Part shown: one piece after another, positions 53,185 to 64,000 of the stretch | Layout of the letters: each line of letters starts with the position of its first letter | Position numbering within the stretch: position 1 is the stretch's first letter | Assembly (NCBI GenBank): GCA_958450365.1 | Contig: CAUEEP010000267.1 | Location: 42,159-106,158 of the forward strand | DNA: 64,000 nt | Direction: 5' to 3' | Origin: Mesorhabditis belari | Taxonomy: Eukaryota > Nematoda > Chromadorea > Rhabditida > Rhabditidae | Notes under the pieces: generated by a model | The model's input: the letters and a program-made list of their open reading frames with translations, nothing else | The model's database searches: none | What the model was told of the DNA's origin: nothing | Position numbers and translations under genes: made by a program

Positions 53185-56100
53185 TTATTTATGAGCGGGC
53201 GGAGGATTCTCATTCTTCTTTGCGTACTTTTCCTTGATGCTGTTCACCTGGAAAAGTTGATTTTGAAATTGGAAAAGGATCAAAATCTAATGGTCACTTG
53301 TAAAGGTACTTGCTGGATAATAGATATTGGAATCTACAGGAAATTGATCTTTATTCAAGTCAACACTCCTTTAAGAACAAAACACTCAATCAATTGCAGC
53401 TTATTTTACCAACTACAGACGAACTTCGATATAATGAACCTAAAATTTGCCTCAAATTTTCTGCGTAACGGCCCTGGACGGCCACTGATTGCATTTGGCT
53501 TGGGCAGCTAGAGTGCAAAAGCCAAGGTTTGGCCTTTTTTTGGAAGAATCACCCTTTCCCGTTGTGATATTCGTGATCAGCAGACAAAAGTACTTAGGAA
53601 AATGAATTTTCAGGTACCTCCCCCACCCACCGTTCATCGAAGTTCAACTGTACTTACATTTACATTTATTCATACGAATAATTTGGTACAAACAATACAC
53701 AGGCACAACCCCTAAGTCCTAAATATAGGGAAGAAAAAAAGATCAATGCCGTATTCTCTCTAATAGTAGTGCACCCTGATCGTCGTCTAAATTCCTCGAT
53801 AACTCGAAAAGCGCTTACCAGAACCTATCGATGTGAGGTCGGAAAATGTAGCTGACGATGAGATCTAGTGGGGGATTAGAGTGTTGAGCTTCTGCAAAAG
53901 CTTGGAAACCGTCAATAGCCACCACCTCGGCTCGGCGCGGTGCACTACTGTTTGAGAAAATACGGTAATCCATCGGTTTGTAATTGAATGTGATTGTGTA
54001 ATTGTAAACTGAATTATGTAATTACCGTATTTGCTCTGATAGTAGTGCACCCTGATCGTCGTCTAAATTCCTCGAAATCTCGAGAACCGCTTATCAGAAC
54101 CTATTGATGTGGGGTCGGAAAATGTAGCTGACGATGAGATCTAGTGGGGGACTAGAGTGTTGAGCTTCTGTGAAAGCTTGGAAACCGTAAAATAGTCACC
54201 AACTCGGCTCGGCGCGTGCTCTACTATTAGAGAGAATACGGTAGATGGAAAAAAGCCATAATCTAGCCCACGATTGAACCCACGCTTGACCACTCGACCG
54301 AGATACAGGACTCTTAGCCAGTCGGCCATTTGTCACTTTTGGATCTTTATCAGAATTTAGGTTTGTTTAAAACAAATCTTAGTCTCACTTAATCAAAAAA
54401 CTCGCAAAAAATGTATCATTTTCATTTGATTTCACCATTTTTGACCCTGGTCGATCAGCAGCGAATGAGAAACACCGATTTTTCTCCCATTTTAAGCCTA
54501 ACCAATTGAGAAATAGTCAAAGTTACTGAATTTATGTCCAGTATCAAAAGTTTCTGTTTGTTTTCTGTCAAAAGCTCTAAAATCTAACAATCTATTCAAT
54601 GTTTCTCTTGGGAGATGAAATGAGTTTGAAAAACTGAAAGTCTTTGCCCCTCTTTGGCTTCAAGCAGATCTTGAAGTTAGATCTTAACTCACTACTTGTC
54701 AGTTATCGATGAAAATAAGTTTAGATGATGATTTTTGTTACCTTTTGCTTAGTCTGTTCATTGAAATTTGCCAATTTCTCTTCGACTTTCGCTTTGTTGA
54801 TAATGAGAGCCGGTTCATTGGGAGCACCGCCGAAGTTCATCTAGAAGTCTATTTATTGAAAAGATAAAGACAAGGCAAAAAGACAAGAAAAGACAAGACA
54901 AAAAGTTCAATCAACTACCTTGAACAATTTCCCATTTAACGGATCCGATGGTTTCGGGTGTTTACAGAAAGTGGCATCGAATTCGGAGAAGAATTTCTTC
55001 AAGAATGGCTTGTTCGCGGCGAGGGCTTGCTAAAAAGAGAAAGGTTTTCAAATATTTGAAATCTTTTTGAAAAGCCAAATCAGATGAGTTTCAATTTCGA
55101 TCAAAAATTTAGCCAAATTTAAGCCAAAGATTGATTACATAAAGTTCGGTCTAGTGGCGCCTAGGGGACAGGCAGAACTTCATCCAGATTTCCCCGAGTA
55201 TATCTAGCGTTATCATTTTCATAACTGGACAACCCAATCTTTCAAATTCCAGACAAATCTCAATCTCATTTGGGCTCTCGTAGTCGGTAGCGTTTCGTTG
55301 GGAGCACTTGCTGGAGCTCTTCTTGTCAAGTACGTTTTTGGTTTGGTTGCATAATTTAAACTGCTATAATTACTCAGTTTCAGTGCTATAAATTTAATAA
55401 TATTTTCATGTTTTTATTCTAAACTTATTAGGTTGATGCAAAAGTCTTTTTCATTTTTTTCGTACTTCCGTTAAAAAGTAACAAATGCACCAATTGAACA
55501 ACGGTTTATTGCATTCGAAAGGCCAATTATTTTTCTGCAAAATGACATTAAAACGAGTTTAAAATGTCTTATGTCTAGATTTTTTTGAGAGCCTGAAGTC
55601 GGGTAGTCAAAAAAGGCGACGGCTCGATGATGCATTTTAGACGCTTTAGCTAAGGAAACCAATCTTGATGTTAATAAATAAAAGATAGAGCACAAAAAGT
55701 TAGATATCTTTTCAGATTTTCAGAGAAATTGATTCAGCCAATTTCTTTATAGAGGTTTTTATAGATTTTTATGAAAAACCCGTTTTCACTCTCGAATTTG
55801 CTTGAAAGTGAACCCAAATTGACTTAAAAAGATGGGAAATTGAACAATAAACACTTTTCATTTAGAGCAAACCATAGGTTAATTGATGACTTTGTTATTT
55901 TTCAAAAGAAGTACGAAAAAAATGAAAAAGACTTTTGCATCAACCTAATATAACGAAAACATCTGTCGGCCCTTTTTACCATTGGCAATTTCAGGTTTTT
56001 CGTGTTTTTATTAGCACCAACCATTTGATTTTGACCATTTTGAATATCATTCAATGCAGAATAAAATTGCGCATCGAATGATACCAAAATTAGCTAAAAA

Positions 56101-58071
56101 TGTAATATCCATGCAAAGTTATTGCCTAAAAATCTAAACCCCGCTCATAATGGGCGGGACCTAATCTTTTGCCTCATGACTTTCCATGGATATTACATTT
56201 TTAGCTAATTTTGGTATCATTCGAAGCGCAATTTTATTCTGCATTGAATGATAGTCAAAATGCTCAAAATCAAATGGTTGGTGCTAATAAAAACACGAAA
56301 AACCTGAAATTGCCAACGACAAAGAAGGATCGACAGATGTTTTCGTCACAAGTTTACTGAGTCCTCCCTGCCCCCTAGGCGCCACTAGACCGAAATCTAT
56401 GTAATCATTTATGTAATCATTTATGAAATAAATGTTATGAGGCAAAAGATTGAGTCCCGCCCATTATGAGCGGGGTTTAGATTTTTAGGCAACAACTTTG
56501 CATGGATATTATATTTTTAGCTAATTTTGGTATCATTCGATGCGCAATTTTATTCTGCATCGAATGATAGTCAAAATGGTCAAAATCAAAGGATTGGTGC
56601 TGAGAAAAAACCTGAAATTGCCAACGGCCAAAAAGGACCTACAAATGTTTTCGTTACAAGTCTAGGGCTCGGTCGCTCACCGCTTTTTTCCCCCTTTACG
56701 GATTCAAAAAGGGGAAGCTCTTTATACTGAAGCGGTTTGCCAGGTCCGCGAGCGATTACGCTGCCGTACAAAGAACACCGGACCCGTCATTTACATAGAG
56801 AATCTTCTTTTGCTTTGCAAATCGTTCAAAAAGAAGATATTTTACTGTAAATTTGTATCCGGGGGTTTTCGAGGTCAGGGAATCGACTGAGAATGTTCAT
56901 TTTATTGAATCTACCAAATATCTGGATCATTCTGTCCCTGGCTTTCTCAGCGAACGGTCAAAAATGAAAAAAAACTGAGGAACCAGGCCTATTAAATAGC
57001 AACAAATTCCAAAGTCACAATTGAACTCTAGTTGATCTTCACAAAAAAGCTTCAACAGTTTTCGGAGCCGGGAATCGATTGGACCTATTCATTTTATTGC
57101 TTCCTTTTATTTTATTCATTTTATTGAGTCCACCAATTGAAACACTCGGGTTTCATTGATCAATCGTTACAAAAAATTCTTTTACCTGTACTTCCGGGCT
57201 CTCATTCTTTAACCACGCTTTATATGCAAGATATGAAGACTCGGCGCTCTTTTTCTGCTCATAGTCCGAACATTTTGTGCTCGTCTCAGGCCCCAAATGA
57301 AGCAACTCGCGGAGTGATTTCCTGTAAATAGGAAATTGAAACAGGAAGAGCTGAACATTTGCAACATTTTTATTTGGATAACTAGACTCTATACTGATCA
57401 AATTCTTTATACTAATGATCATATTGCTGAGATTACATGTTTTCCGTAGCTTTTAAACGTAGCAAGTTTTAATCAGCAAGCAAATCTATTGAATATAAGC
57501 TTTTCTGTAAAGTTTATATCTAAAAGTTTAAGATCTGACTGAGAATGAAAATTTGATAGTGAAATACTGTAATCAGAGTTGTTCCAACAGGTCCTTGGGT
57601 TTGTAAACAAGTTCAGGCAAAGCTTAAGCCCAATCAGAATGGCTCAGAATGCCCAGAGCCCAATCAGAACGGCTCAGAATGCCCAGAGCCCAATCAGATC
57701 GGCTCAGAATGCCCAGAGCCCAATCAGAACGGCTCAGAATGCCCAGAGCGCATTCAGAACGGCTCATGCCCAGAGCCTAATCAGAGCGGCTCAGAATGCC
57801 CAGAGCCCAATCAGAACGGCTCAGAATGCCCAGAGCGCATTCAGAACGGCTCATGCCCAGAGCCTAATCAGAGCGGCTCAGAATGCCCAGAGCCCAATCA
57901 GAACCCAACCAGCAAAGCCAAAGTCAGCCAGAATTAGGATCCGACCTGACTTGCGCCTGGTTTACAGGCCCTAGAGGCCTATTGTAGCTTTCTTGGGGTG
58001 TTAAATGAATGAAACTTGACTTCTCAAACTCACCACCCACAAAACGACTCCCTATCGCATTGGCGGCACAT
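53185..58071 (-). CDS. small five-exon gene of unknown function
   Basis: Exons on the - strand: 58034-58071, 57186-57321, 54919-55029, 54742-54840, 53185-53247. All GT..AG junctions are in phase and give 148 residues ending in ENPPPAHK and a stop, followed at once by an AATAAA-like signal. The product is Lys/Glu-rich and mostly helical (SYLAYKAWLKNESPEVQQAL, NKPFLKKFFSEFDATF, NKAKVEEKLANFNEQTKQKV), with no signal peptide or membrane segment. I do not recognise the family. The start is uncertain. The ATG at 58071 gives MCRQCDRESFCGW. An alternative 5' exon at about 58175-58245 stays open in two frames but lacks an obvious ATG. Most of the span is one 2.2-kb intron full of fold-backs. Confidence 0.65.
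53396..53655. mobile_element. pogo/Tigger-like MITE
   Basis: Ends CAGACGAACTTCGATATAAT and (inverted) CAGTTGAACTTCGATGAAC, the style also seen at 37755. It lies in the first intron from the 3' end of the small gene. Confidence 0.6.
53752..54243. repeat. MITE G, two copies 50 bp apart
   Basis: 53752-53975 and 54025-54243. Both have CCGTATT...AATACGG ends and share GATGAGATCTAGTGGGGG. The second is flanked by TA. Confidence 0.85.
54250..54340 (-). repeat. tRNA-like sequence
   Basis: The - strand ACAAATGGCCGACTGGCTAA (A-box) and GCGTGGGTTCAATCGTGGGC (B-box) lie ~50 nt apart. No clean anticodon arm. Confidence 0.5.
55253..55329 (+). pseudogene. orphan exon resembling a sugar transporter (MFS) segment
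   Basis: A 77-nt stretch with a TTCCAG acceptor and a GTACGT donor encodes TNLNLIWALVVGSVSLGALA, then GALLVK. This resembles the segment before the first GRR motif in SLC2-type transporters (family LWSLTVSIFSIGGMIGSFLV). It is antisense to the small gene, in whose intron it lies. A 25-bp MITE C end precedes it directly. No neighbouring transporter exon was found. Confidence 0.55.
55428..55948. mobile_element. mariner-type MITE, family E copy (521 bp)
   Basis: TA-flanked; ends TTAGGTTGATGCAAAAGTCT / AGACTTTTGCATCAACCTAA. Body inverted relative to 33072-33540. No transposase frame. Confidence 0.86.
55950..56665. repeat. fold-back with ~190-bp arms plus a third direct copy
   Basis: 55955-56150 and 56165-56350 are inverted (GAAAACATCTGTCGGCCCTT against AAGGATCGACAGATGTTTTC) around CCCGCTCATAATGGGCGGG. 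56430-56660 repeats the right arm in direct orientation, beginning TCCCGCCCATTATGAGCGGG. Confidence 0.88.
56700..57160 (+). repeat. composite dispersed repeat with R1, and a second partial R1
   Basis: Left module near 56735 (TTTGCCAGGTCCGCGAGCGA), R1 at 56845-56935 (GGGGGTTTTCGAGGTCAGGG), and a degenerate R1 at 57060-57160 with TTCATTTTATTGAGTCCACC. Confidence 0.6.
57622..57908. repeat. 30-bp satellite CCCAATCAGAACGGCTCAGA, ~9 units
   Basis: Unit continues ATGCCCAGAG. Some units lack six bases (CGGCTCATGCCCAGAG), forming an 80-bp higher-order unit seen twice. The open frame over it (SPIRTAQNAQ repeats) has no other support. Confidence 0.93.
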
Positions 58072-58249
58072 TTTAAAAGAATCTCAAATTAAATACAGAA
58101 AGCGAAAATAAACTCTATCTAACTCCAAGGTTCCCAGTCAGAATCTGATCCTGATATTTCTCTCAAAAAACTTACATTTTTGTATATTTCGATGCTTCCC
58201 TTTGCTTTCTTTCCCAAATTCAGCGGCGATTTTTACGTAAATTGACCGT

Positions 58250-59360
58250 TTGTGCAAATATCCTGATTGAAATTTGTGGAGGAGAAAAGCCGAAAAATGA
58301 CGAGAAAAAGAGGAATTCCCTTGAAGTTTGCACTCAACGAGGAAAAAACGGCAGCTGATTTGTGCTGAGCCTGTAAATGGAAATGCATTTGGGAAGATTT
58401 TGCAGAAAAATGTTCGAATAAAAGTGTTTGATAATGAGATGGGAATTGATGTTTTGGAAACCTTAAATTATAATTAGAAATTAGATCCTACTCACTACTC
58501 ACATTTGATCCTAAGAAAGGATACATGTTTTACTAATAAATTTACGGTTCTGATAGTCATTCGTCTGATAGAGATCTGATAGAGATCATAAGCACTTCTA
58601 AGATTAATTTCTGACAGAGTTTTGCAGTTAGAGCTTCTACTTAGAGCTCTGAAAAGCTTGGTGTTCAAGGAGAAGCCAAGATAGCAAAGAAAGAGCTTGA
58701 TAGTCAAGTCATGAACAAAGTAAACAAGTCATCCAAATCCAGACAGCCATATGGCCATATAAGCATGCAAAATATTGAAAAGTATCGGAAAAAAGTTTCT
58801 GAAGTTGAAAAAAACTTTTATTGATTCACAGATATACCATAAATACTTTAAGCGCATACTCAAATAGAAGCGCACCTCTAATAAAAGCCCACCTGCTTGC
58901 GTGCAACGATACGTCAAACAAGAAGGAGGGCTTAGCAAAATTCACGGGAAGCGAAAGAGGTTTGAAGGCGGGGACCGGCATTTTATTTCAAAAGAGATCG
59001 ATGAAGCCTTCGCAATATAGGTTCAGGAAAAAAGAAGCGAAAAAATTAGTAACTCGTCGGATCATTTGGCACAAAACAGGAAACCGATTTACTAAAGACG
59101 GACGGAAAAAGAAATCGATGATCTTTTGGAGCCACTCCAATTAACACGACTTCTGGGATTCTGCGAACTTGATCATCAAGAAGGAATCGATGAATTTATT
59201 GATTCAGACGCATCGCTTTGTTTTGATTGATTGATCTGTTTTTATGTATAAATCACTGCCGTTAAAGATGAATGAATGAAATTCAAAAGTCAAAAAATGT
59301 CAATGAATTATCTAGAAGACTTCCAGATTGGGTTGTCCAAAGATTTCTTAAGAGGATAAT
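58250..59360. other. intergenic stretch with an unrecognised + strand open frame
   Basis: Basic open frame 58821-59144 (FTGSERGLKAGTGILFQKRS, KKEAKKLVTRRIIWHKTGNR) on the + strand. A faint resemblance to a CENP-B-type helix-turn-helix is not convincing. No splice structure was found. Confidence 0.25.
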
Positions 59361-59365
59361 TAAAC

Positions 59366-59770
59366 GCACACGCTCAAAGAGAGGCGCGCACGCTCAAAGA
59401 GAGGCGCGCACGCTCAAAGAGAGGCGCGCACGCTCAAAGAGAGGCGCGCACGCTCAAAGAGAGGCGCGCACGCTCAAAGAGAGGCGCGCACGCTCAAAGA
59501 GAGGCGCGCACGCTCAAAGAGAGGTGCGCACGCTTAAAGAGAGGTGCGCACGCTCAAAGAGAGGTGCGCACGCTCAAAGAGAAGCGCGCACACTCAAAGA
59601 GAAGCGCGCACACTCAAAGAGAAGCGCGCACACTCAAAGAGAAGCGCGCACACTCAAAGAGAAGCGCGCACACTCAAAGAGAAGCGCGCACACTCAAAGA
59701 GAAGCGCGCACACTCAAAGAGAAGCGCGCACACTCAAAGAGAAGCGCGCACACTCAAAGAGAGGCGCACC
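59366..59770. repeat. 20-bp satellite GCGCGCACGCTCAAAGAGAG, ~20 units
   Basis: Three successive subtypes appear in blocks: GCGCGCACGCTC.. (first ~8), GTGCGCACGCTC.. (next 3), AGCGCGCACACTC.. (last ~9). This is consistent with block-wise expansion. Because 60 nt is three units, all frames stay open; the 100-180-codon frames are artefacts. Confidence 0.95.
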
Positions 59771-60214
59771 CCAGAGGGGGGAGGAAAAATTACAAGCGCA
59801 TGCGTTTCTATTAGAGTATTTTCAGTTGGTGAAAATCTATCGTTAACAATTGTAAAAGTTACATAGATGCAGTAAGAGTAATATGCAGAGAAAAGAGAAG
59901 ATGAAAAAGAGAAAGGTGCAGTTGTCGACCCTGTGGATGGGGGTGAGGGGGACAAAAACAAGTTCTCGTGTCTCCCCCCTTCTTCCATTTCTTTCATCAT
60001 CCCCACAAAATTGATCTCTCACTCACCGTCTATTCCCTCAAATCAGCACTATTTCTCTTTATATTTTTCCATTTCTCTAGTAATCATTTCCTCCAATTTC
60101 CCGTGAAATCACCTATGGAAAATATTGGGAAAATTTTGCGATCCACCCCCCTTCAACTATCTGTTTTGTCATATTAAAGTTGAAACTTGTTTTGAGATAT
60201 TAGATTTCACGGGA

Positions 60215-61155
60215 TTTCAAGCGAAATTTAAAGTAAACTTGTGCAAAAAAAGGATTCAAATGAAAGTTTTAATGGAAAAGTAAAGTTCTAATGATTAATG
60301 GATATAGAAGAAAGAGTACTTGATCGTTATAATTCCCCAGCTTTAGTTAGAATCTTTGCAAGACTAAAATGCGCTTTGGCCCTGGTTTTACTTTATTTCA
60401 TTATCTTCAGGTCTGATTGTCTTTTATGAATGAAATAAATCTTGATAGATAATTCATTATATAAATTAACTTATAACTCACCTCATAAGAGCCAATTTTT
60501 CTTGAAAATCATTAACTTTTTCTATTTTGAAAGAGGAATTTGCATAAAGTATAGCCTGAACTGAAGATAGGATTTAGAAATGGATTAGATTCAAATCAAC
60601 TAATTGAAATTCAGATAAACTGACTGAAAAAGCTTTCCAAATATAGTTAGCTTTCATGGATTTCATGGATTTCAAGCAAAATTTAAAGTAAACTTGTGCA
60701 AGAAAAGGATTCAAATGAAAATTTTTAATGGAAAAGTAAAGTTCTAATGATTAATGGATATAGAAGAAAGGGTACTTTATCGTTATAATTCCCCATTTTC
60801 CTATACATCAATACCGTTACACTTCCGCAATCTACTTTTTACTATGGTAATCTAGAACTACAATCTTTTGGACGTTTACAAGGATCGTTCACTCGAGATT
60901 TACGTAAAAAGGATTAAAGGCTCTAAGGCTTGTGCGCCCTATTGATGTGAAAGCCTTTTTTCATTCCTTGGTGAAAGGCTAAATTCAATACCAATCCACT
61001 CTAATCAGTTGACTGGTATGAGATTTTTATTGGATATTCAAAACAAGCCCTCTACACCTTTTCGATAGGATTTAGAAATGGATTAGATTCAAATTAACTA
61101 ATTGAAATTCAGATAAACTGACTGAAAAAGCTTTCCAAATATAGTTAGAGTTTCA
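60215..61155. repeat. two interleaved direct duplications
   Basis: 60215-60335 recurs at 60665-60790 (AATTTAAAGTAAACTTGTGC ... GTTATAATTCCCCA). 60565-60655 recurs at 61064-61155 (AGGATTTAGAAATGGATTAG ... CCAAATATAGTTAG). The spacings are about 450 and 500 bp, suggesting a tandem duplication later interrupted. Confidence 0.85.
60482..60555 (-). CDS. possible isolated exon
   Basis: 74 nt on the - strand with a TTCAG acceptor and a GTGAGT donor, open as AILYANSSFKIEKVNDFQEK then LALM. No phase-compatible partner was found on either side. Confidence 0.3.
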
Positions 61156-61231
61156 TTTTAAAGTTTGTTTTAACGATTCAAACTTAGTATGGTCATTTTC
61201 TCGAAGAACAACCAATCATGATAAAAGCAAA

Positions 61232-61297
61232 ATGTTCAAGTATTCTTTTGAGAAAGATAAAAGTATCTCTTTCCTTGCAGACTCTGCCTCTGATGAG
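61232..61297 (+). CDS. possible first exon of an unplaced + strand gene
   Basis: ATG followed by 21 open codons (MFKYSFEKDKSISFLADSAS, DE) and a perfect GTGAGT donor in phase 0. No second exon could be assigned within the window. Confidence 0.28.
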
Positions 61298-62399
61298 GTG
61301 AGTTATTTTCGCAAATTTATTTACTTATTTGATAGAGGAAACCGGTTTTCCCAATATGTAGAAAAAAAATTGGTCGGTTTTTTTAGTGATTAGTCAGAGG
61401 AATTCAAACTAAAGTAGGTACTTCAAACTACTTTGAACGAAGTAGGTAATTGCTGAGTAGCAAAGACAAAAAAAGAACAAAGATAAGGTAATTGTTGACA
61501 AATGTAAACAAAAATCTAAGTTCTGCAAGTAAAATTAAAAACTGATAAAAAAGCTGTCTTTCTCTGGTAAAAAGCGATTTGAAAGCCGAAATTTCGTCAA
61601 GTTACCATCTGGTTTCAAAGCTAAAATTCTTTGATCAATACTTAAAGAATCCATCAAAACTTCGAGTCACTTTAACAATAGCTTTTATTTCTTATTCTTA
61701 TTCTTAAACGAAAACTTATTTGTAAGACTTGTAAGTTAGCCAAGCCAAGTTAGCCAAGCCAAGTTAGCCAAGCCAAGTTAGCCAAGCCAAGTTAGCCAAA
61801 GTTTTGCCGATTAGCGGTTTTTGAAAACAGTTTCTGAACGTACATTTTCCAGCCTTTCTTTTGGCATCTATCTCATATTGTAACTCGCGGGTAATTTGGG
61901 GAAGGTTCCCTTGTTAGCAAAACACAAAAAACAATCATCAGAACAATTTGGAAGACTAACTAGCTGGGCTAATTTGGTCTATCCTTGCATTTTATAGCTT
62001 TACTTTTGGTTCTGGATAGTAAATTCAGTATAATCTATTATGGAAAAGAAAAACTAAGAAAAACCTAAAAATGTTCTATGATCTATTCTATGATCTAATA
62101 AATGATCTAATAAAAATGATCAAATAGTTTAATCAAGCAGCGAATGAGCCCGAAAAAAGTTTTCCTTTGAAGGAATGTTTGATTTGTAATCGGAATGAAT
62201 CATTGAAAATATGATTTTTTTGGCATTTTTGAGGCTGGTTATCAAATTTTATAATATTTGGTTGTAAATTATGACTAAGCCGTCAAAGTTTTATTTAGAA
62301 ATGCCCAATTAGTCGCTTTGCACCCGTTTCCTCTTTTTAAAATGTTTTTTTATTCATTTGTAGTAGTTTGAAACGAATTTGAGCTTATTTTTTAAAAGC
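61298..62399. other. AT-rich stretch; short CCAAGCCAAGTTAG array
   Basis: 61736-61797 holds five 14-bp units of AGCCAAGCCAAGTT. Nothing else is recognised in this kilobase. Confidence 0.5.
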
Positions 62400-63063
62400 A
62401 TATGCTTGAAAATGTTTAAAATTACGTGAAGTGCCATACAAAGAAAACCGCTGAACGAATTTCTCTGAAATTTCGGCTATAAGTATAACTTTTTATGCTC
62501 TATCTTTTTTCTATCAACATCAAAGTAGGTTAGTGTGGAAGAAATGATTTAAATTATTGAGTTTGGGGTTCGACCCGCTTTAACCTTATCAACGAGGATG
62601 ATTCTGCTTAAGAATGGCCGAATAGCACAAAAGGTTAAAAAGGGTTTCCCCAAAAGCGCTTATAACGTAAGAAGAACATGTAGTATCCAACAATAGATTA
62701 ATACTCTTGAGAAGAGTACGGATCGGATTGATACTACGTCAATGGTGACACAAATGTTAGTAAAACAGTCTCTCTACAATGTTAAACCAGTTATCTAAAC
62801 AGGATTTAAAACCTGAAGGGTAGCATAAAGTGAAGTGAATTTAAAACGTTACTGTTTATTAGTACAGAACCGAAATGCAACAATACCTATTACAAAAACA
62901 GCATGCGCATCAAAAATGAAATAACAAAGTCCCCCCAAGAAAGAAGGCAAAAAACTCCAGACCAAAAAAAACAATTTCGGGAAGGGAGAAAAAAAAGAAC
63001 GAAAAATGCGACGCGAATAATTGCAAAATAGCAACGCAAATAGGAAGGAAACGGACGCGACCA
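62400..63063. other. degenerate MITE E relic and tRNA-like scrap
   Basis: 62440-62525 (AACTTTTTATGCTCTATCTT) matches the centre of MITE family E. 62565-62650 has a B-box-like GGGGTTCGACCCGC. 62840-63060 shows a purine-rich + strand without features. Confidence 0.35.
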
Positions 63064-63987
63064 TTGAGTTGGTGAATTGAAAACTGCCGGCTATTGTCAT
63101 ATGTCACAGTTTGAGCACTTTCTTCAAAAGAAACCCATTTGGTGTCAATGGAAAAGTTGTAGAGAATCAAAAATGAAGCTTAAATCCAAATTTTCAGAAC
63201 GATTCAAAAGCTGGTTTTCAAGAAATGTCAAATTTACGAATTTTTACGAAACTTGCATTTTAAGCGAAACTACTAAGTGTATCTTTTTGGAAATTTGGCT
63301 ATAAGCCTAATTTTTGATTCTCTACAACTTTTCTATTGACACCAAAATGGGTTTCTTTTGAAGAAAGTGCTCAAACTGGGCTGACGGCTGACATCTCCAG
63401 TCCTCCATTTTTGAGTCTCACACTTGTCTCACACACAAACCAAAATCGGATTGTCTGTTGTCATATGTCACAGTTTGAGCACTTTGGGATATGGAGGGAG
63501 TGGTGCACTGGGAGTTGCTGGATAGCAAGACGACCCTTAATGCAATCAAATACGGTGAACAGTTGGAAAAGGTGAATGAATCCCTAAAGAAGAATAGGCC
63601 CTCCAAGTCAAAGATCGTTCTCATCCACGACAAGCCGCGCCCTCATGTTGTAAAACTGACTCGCTCTAAAATAAACAGCCTTGTTTGGGAACTTTTGGCG
63701 CATTCCCCATACAGTCCGGACCTCGCCCCTTTTGATTACTATTGATTCCGGATCATGAGTAATGAGCTTGCGGGAGAACATTTCGATTCGGAAGAAGCAG
63801 TCAAAAATTGGCTTTGAAAGTTTTTCGATTCAAAACCAAAATCCTACTACGAAAGAGGAATCCGCAAATTGCTTGTAAAATGGGCAGAAGTCGTCAATAA
63901 TAATGGAAATTATTTGGAATGAATTGATGGCTTTATGTTGAATAAATTTTAGTTCAAAGTCCGACAGTTTTCAATTCATCAAACCAA
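63064..63987 (+). mobile_element. mariner family B, 924-bp copy with the best preserved C-terminal half
   Basis: Ends TTGAGTTGGTGAATTG / CAATTCATCAAACCAA; the left TA is replaced by CA. The frame 63491-63745 reads WELLDSKTTLNAIKYGEQLE, LIHDKPRPHVVKLTRSKI and HSPYSPDLAPFDYY and then stops (TGA) where the family has Leu. The tail RGIRKLLVKWAEVVNNNGNY follows after further breaks. The N-terminal half is missing, as in all family B copies here. Confidence 0.88.
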
Positions 63988-64000
63988 TACATAACGAGTT

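Larger units (their letters stand above)
55140..56400. repeat. outer inverted pair GGTCTAGTGGCGCCTAGGGG
   Basis: 55140-55180 and 56360-56400 are inverted copies (AGTTCGGTCTAGTGGCGCCT against AGGCGCCACTAGACCGAAAT). They enclose an orphan exon, a MITE and a fold-back, so the enclosed 1.2 kb may have been one larger element. Confidence 0.7.

Noticed and set aside
53191..53511. 106-codon + frame starting MSGRRILILLCVLFLDAVHL, resembling a signal peptide
   Set aside because: Antisense to the last exon of the small gene and continuing into a pogo-like MITE; no other support.
57579..57974. 131-codon frame with AQNAQSPIRT repeats
   Set aside because: Satellite translation with six-base indels that happen to keep the frame; no support outside the array.
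59272..59866. 100-180-codon frames rich in Arg and Lys (KRGAHAQREARTLKERRARS type)
   Set aside because: Produced by the 20-bp satellite in all three frames; no protein signature outside the repeat.
60785..60990. Short + frames (FYYGNLELQSFGRLQGSFTR; DVYKDRSLEIYVKRIKGSK) suggestive of coding sequence
   Set aside because: Two different frames look equally protein-like, neither has a clear splice partner, and no family is recognised.

Overview
This is an AT-rich eukaryotic window. Introns have GT..AG ends and acceptors of the TTTTCAG/TTTTAG type. There are many Tc1/mariner-derived elements, abundant fold-back repeats and no long single-exon genes. Intron style and repeat content suggest a nematode-like invertebrate; this is inference, and no single feature proves the phylum. 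Most long open frames are shadows of satellites, so genes were rebuilt exon by exon from splice sites and reading phase.

Left part (about 1-6.4 kb, + strand): a divergent Hsp70-like gene. Eight consecutive in-phase exons cover the end of the ATPase domain, the substrate-binding domain and the C-terminal helices. The nucleotide-binding motifs are degenerate. The segment between the first recognisable piece and residue ~130 of a normal Hsp70 is missing and replaced by mariner debris, so the gene is either a pseudo-ATPase or decaying. From 6.4 to 10.9 kb there is no gene, only a repeated cassette, one copy of which carries an internally deleted mariner.

Centre (10.97-49.73 kb, - strand): one huge gene of 59 exons. 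All exon phases fit and give a 6,570-nt coding sequence (2,189 aa). It is a DOCK-D (zizimin, DOCK9/10/11-type) Rho-family guanine nucleotide exchange factor, with N-terminal DOCK-D region, PH domain, DHR1 (C2-like) domain, long helical middle and C-terminal DHR2 catalytic domain. About 83% of its span is intron, filled with mariners, MITEs, a piggyBac remnant, tRNA-derived SINEs, satellites, an 18S-rDNA-like scrap and an inverted decayed copy of one of its own DHR2 exons.

Right part (49.7-64 kb): a pogo-type element, several tRNA-like sequences, fold-back MITEs, and a small five-exon - strand gene of unknown function (53.2-58.1 kb). One of that gene's introns holds an antisense, orphan exon resembling a sugar transporter. 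After that come a 20-bp satellite, a duplicated AT-rich block and a final mariner copy at the right edge.

The two recognisable genes have no evident shared pathway. The window is best read as a natural record of transposon insertion, with empty/filled paralogous sites, nested elements, satellites growing out of inverted-repeat arms, and exon scraps copied into introns.
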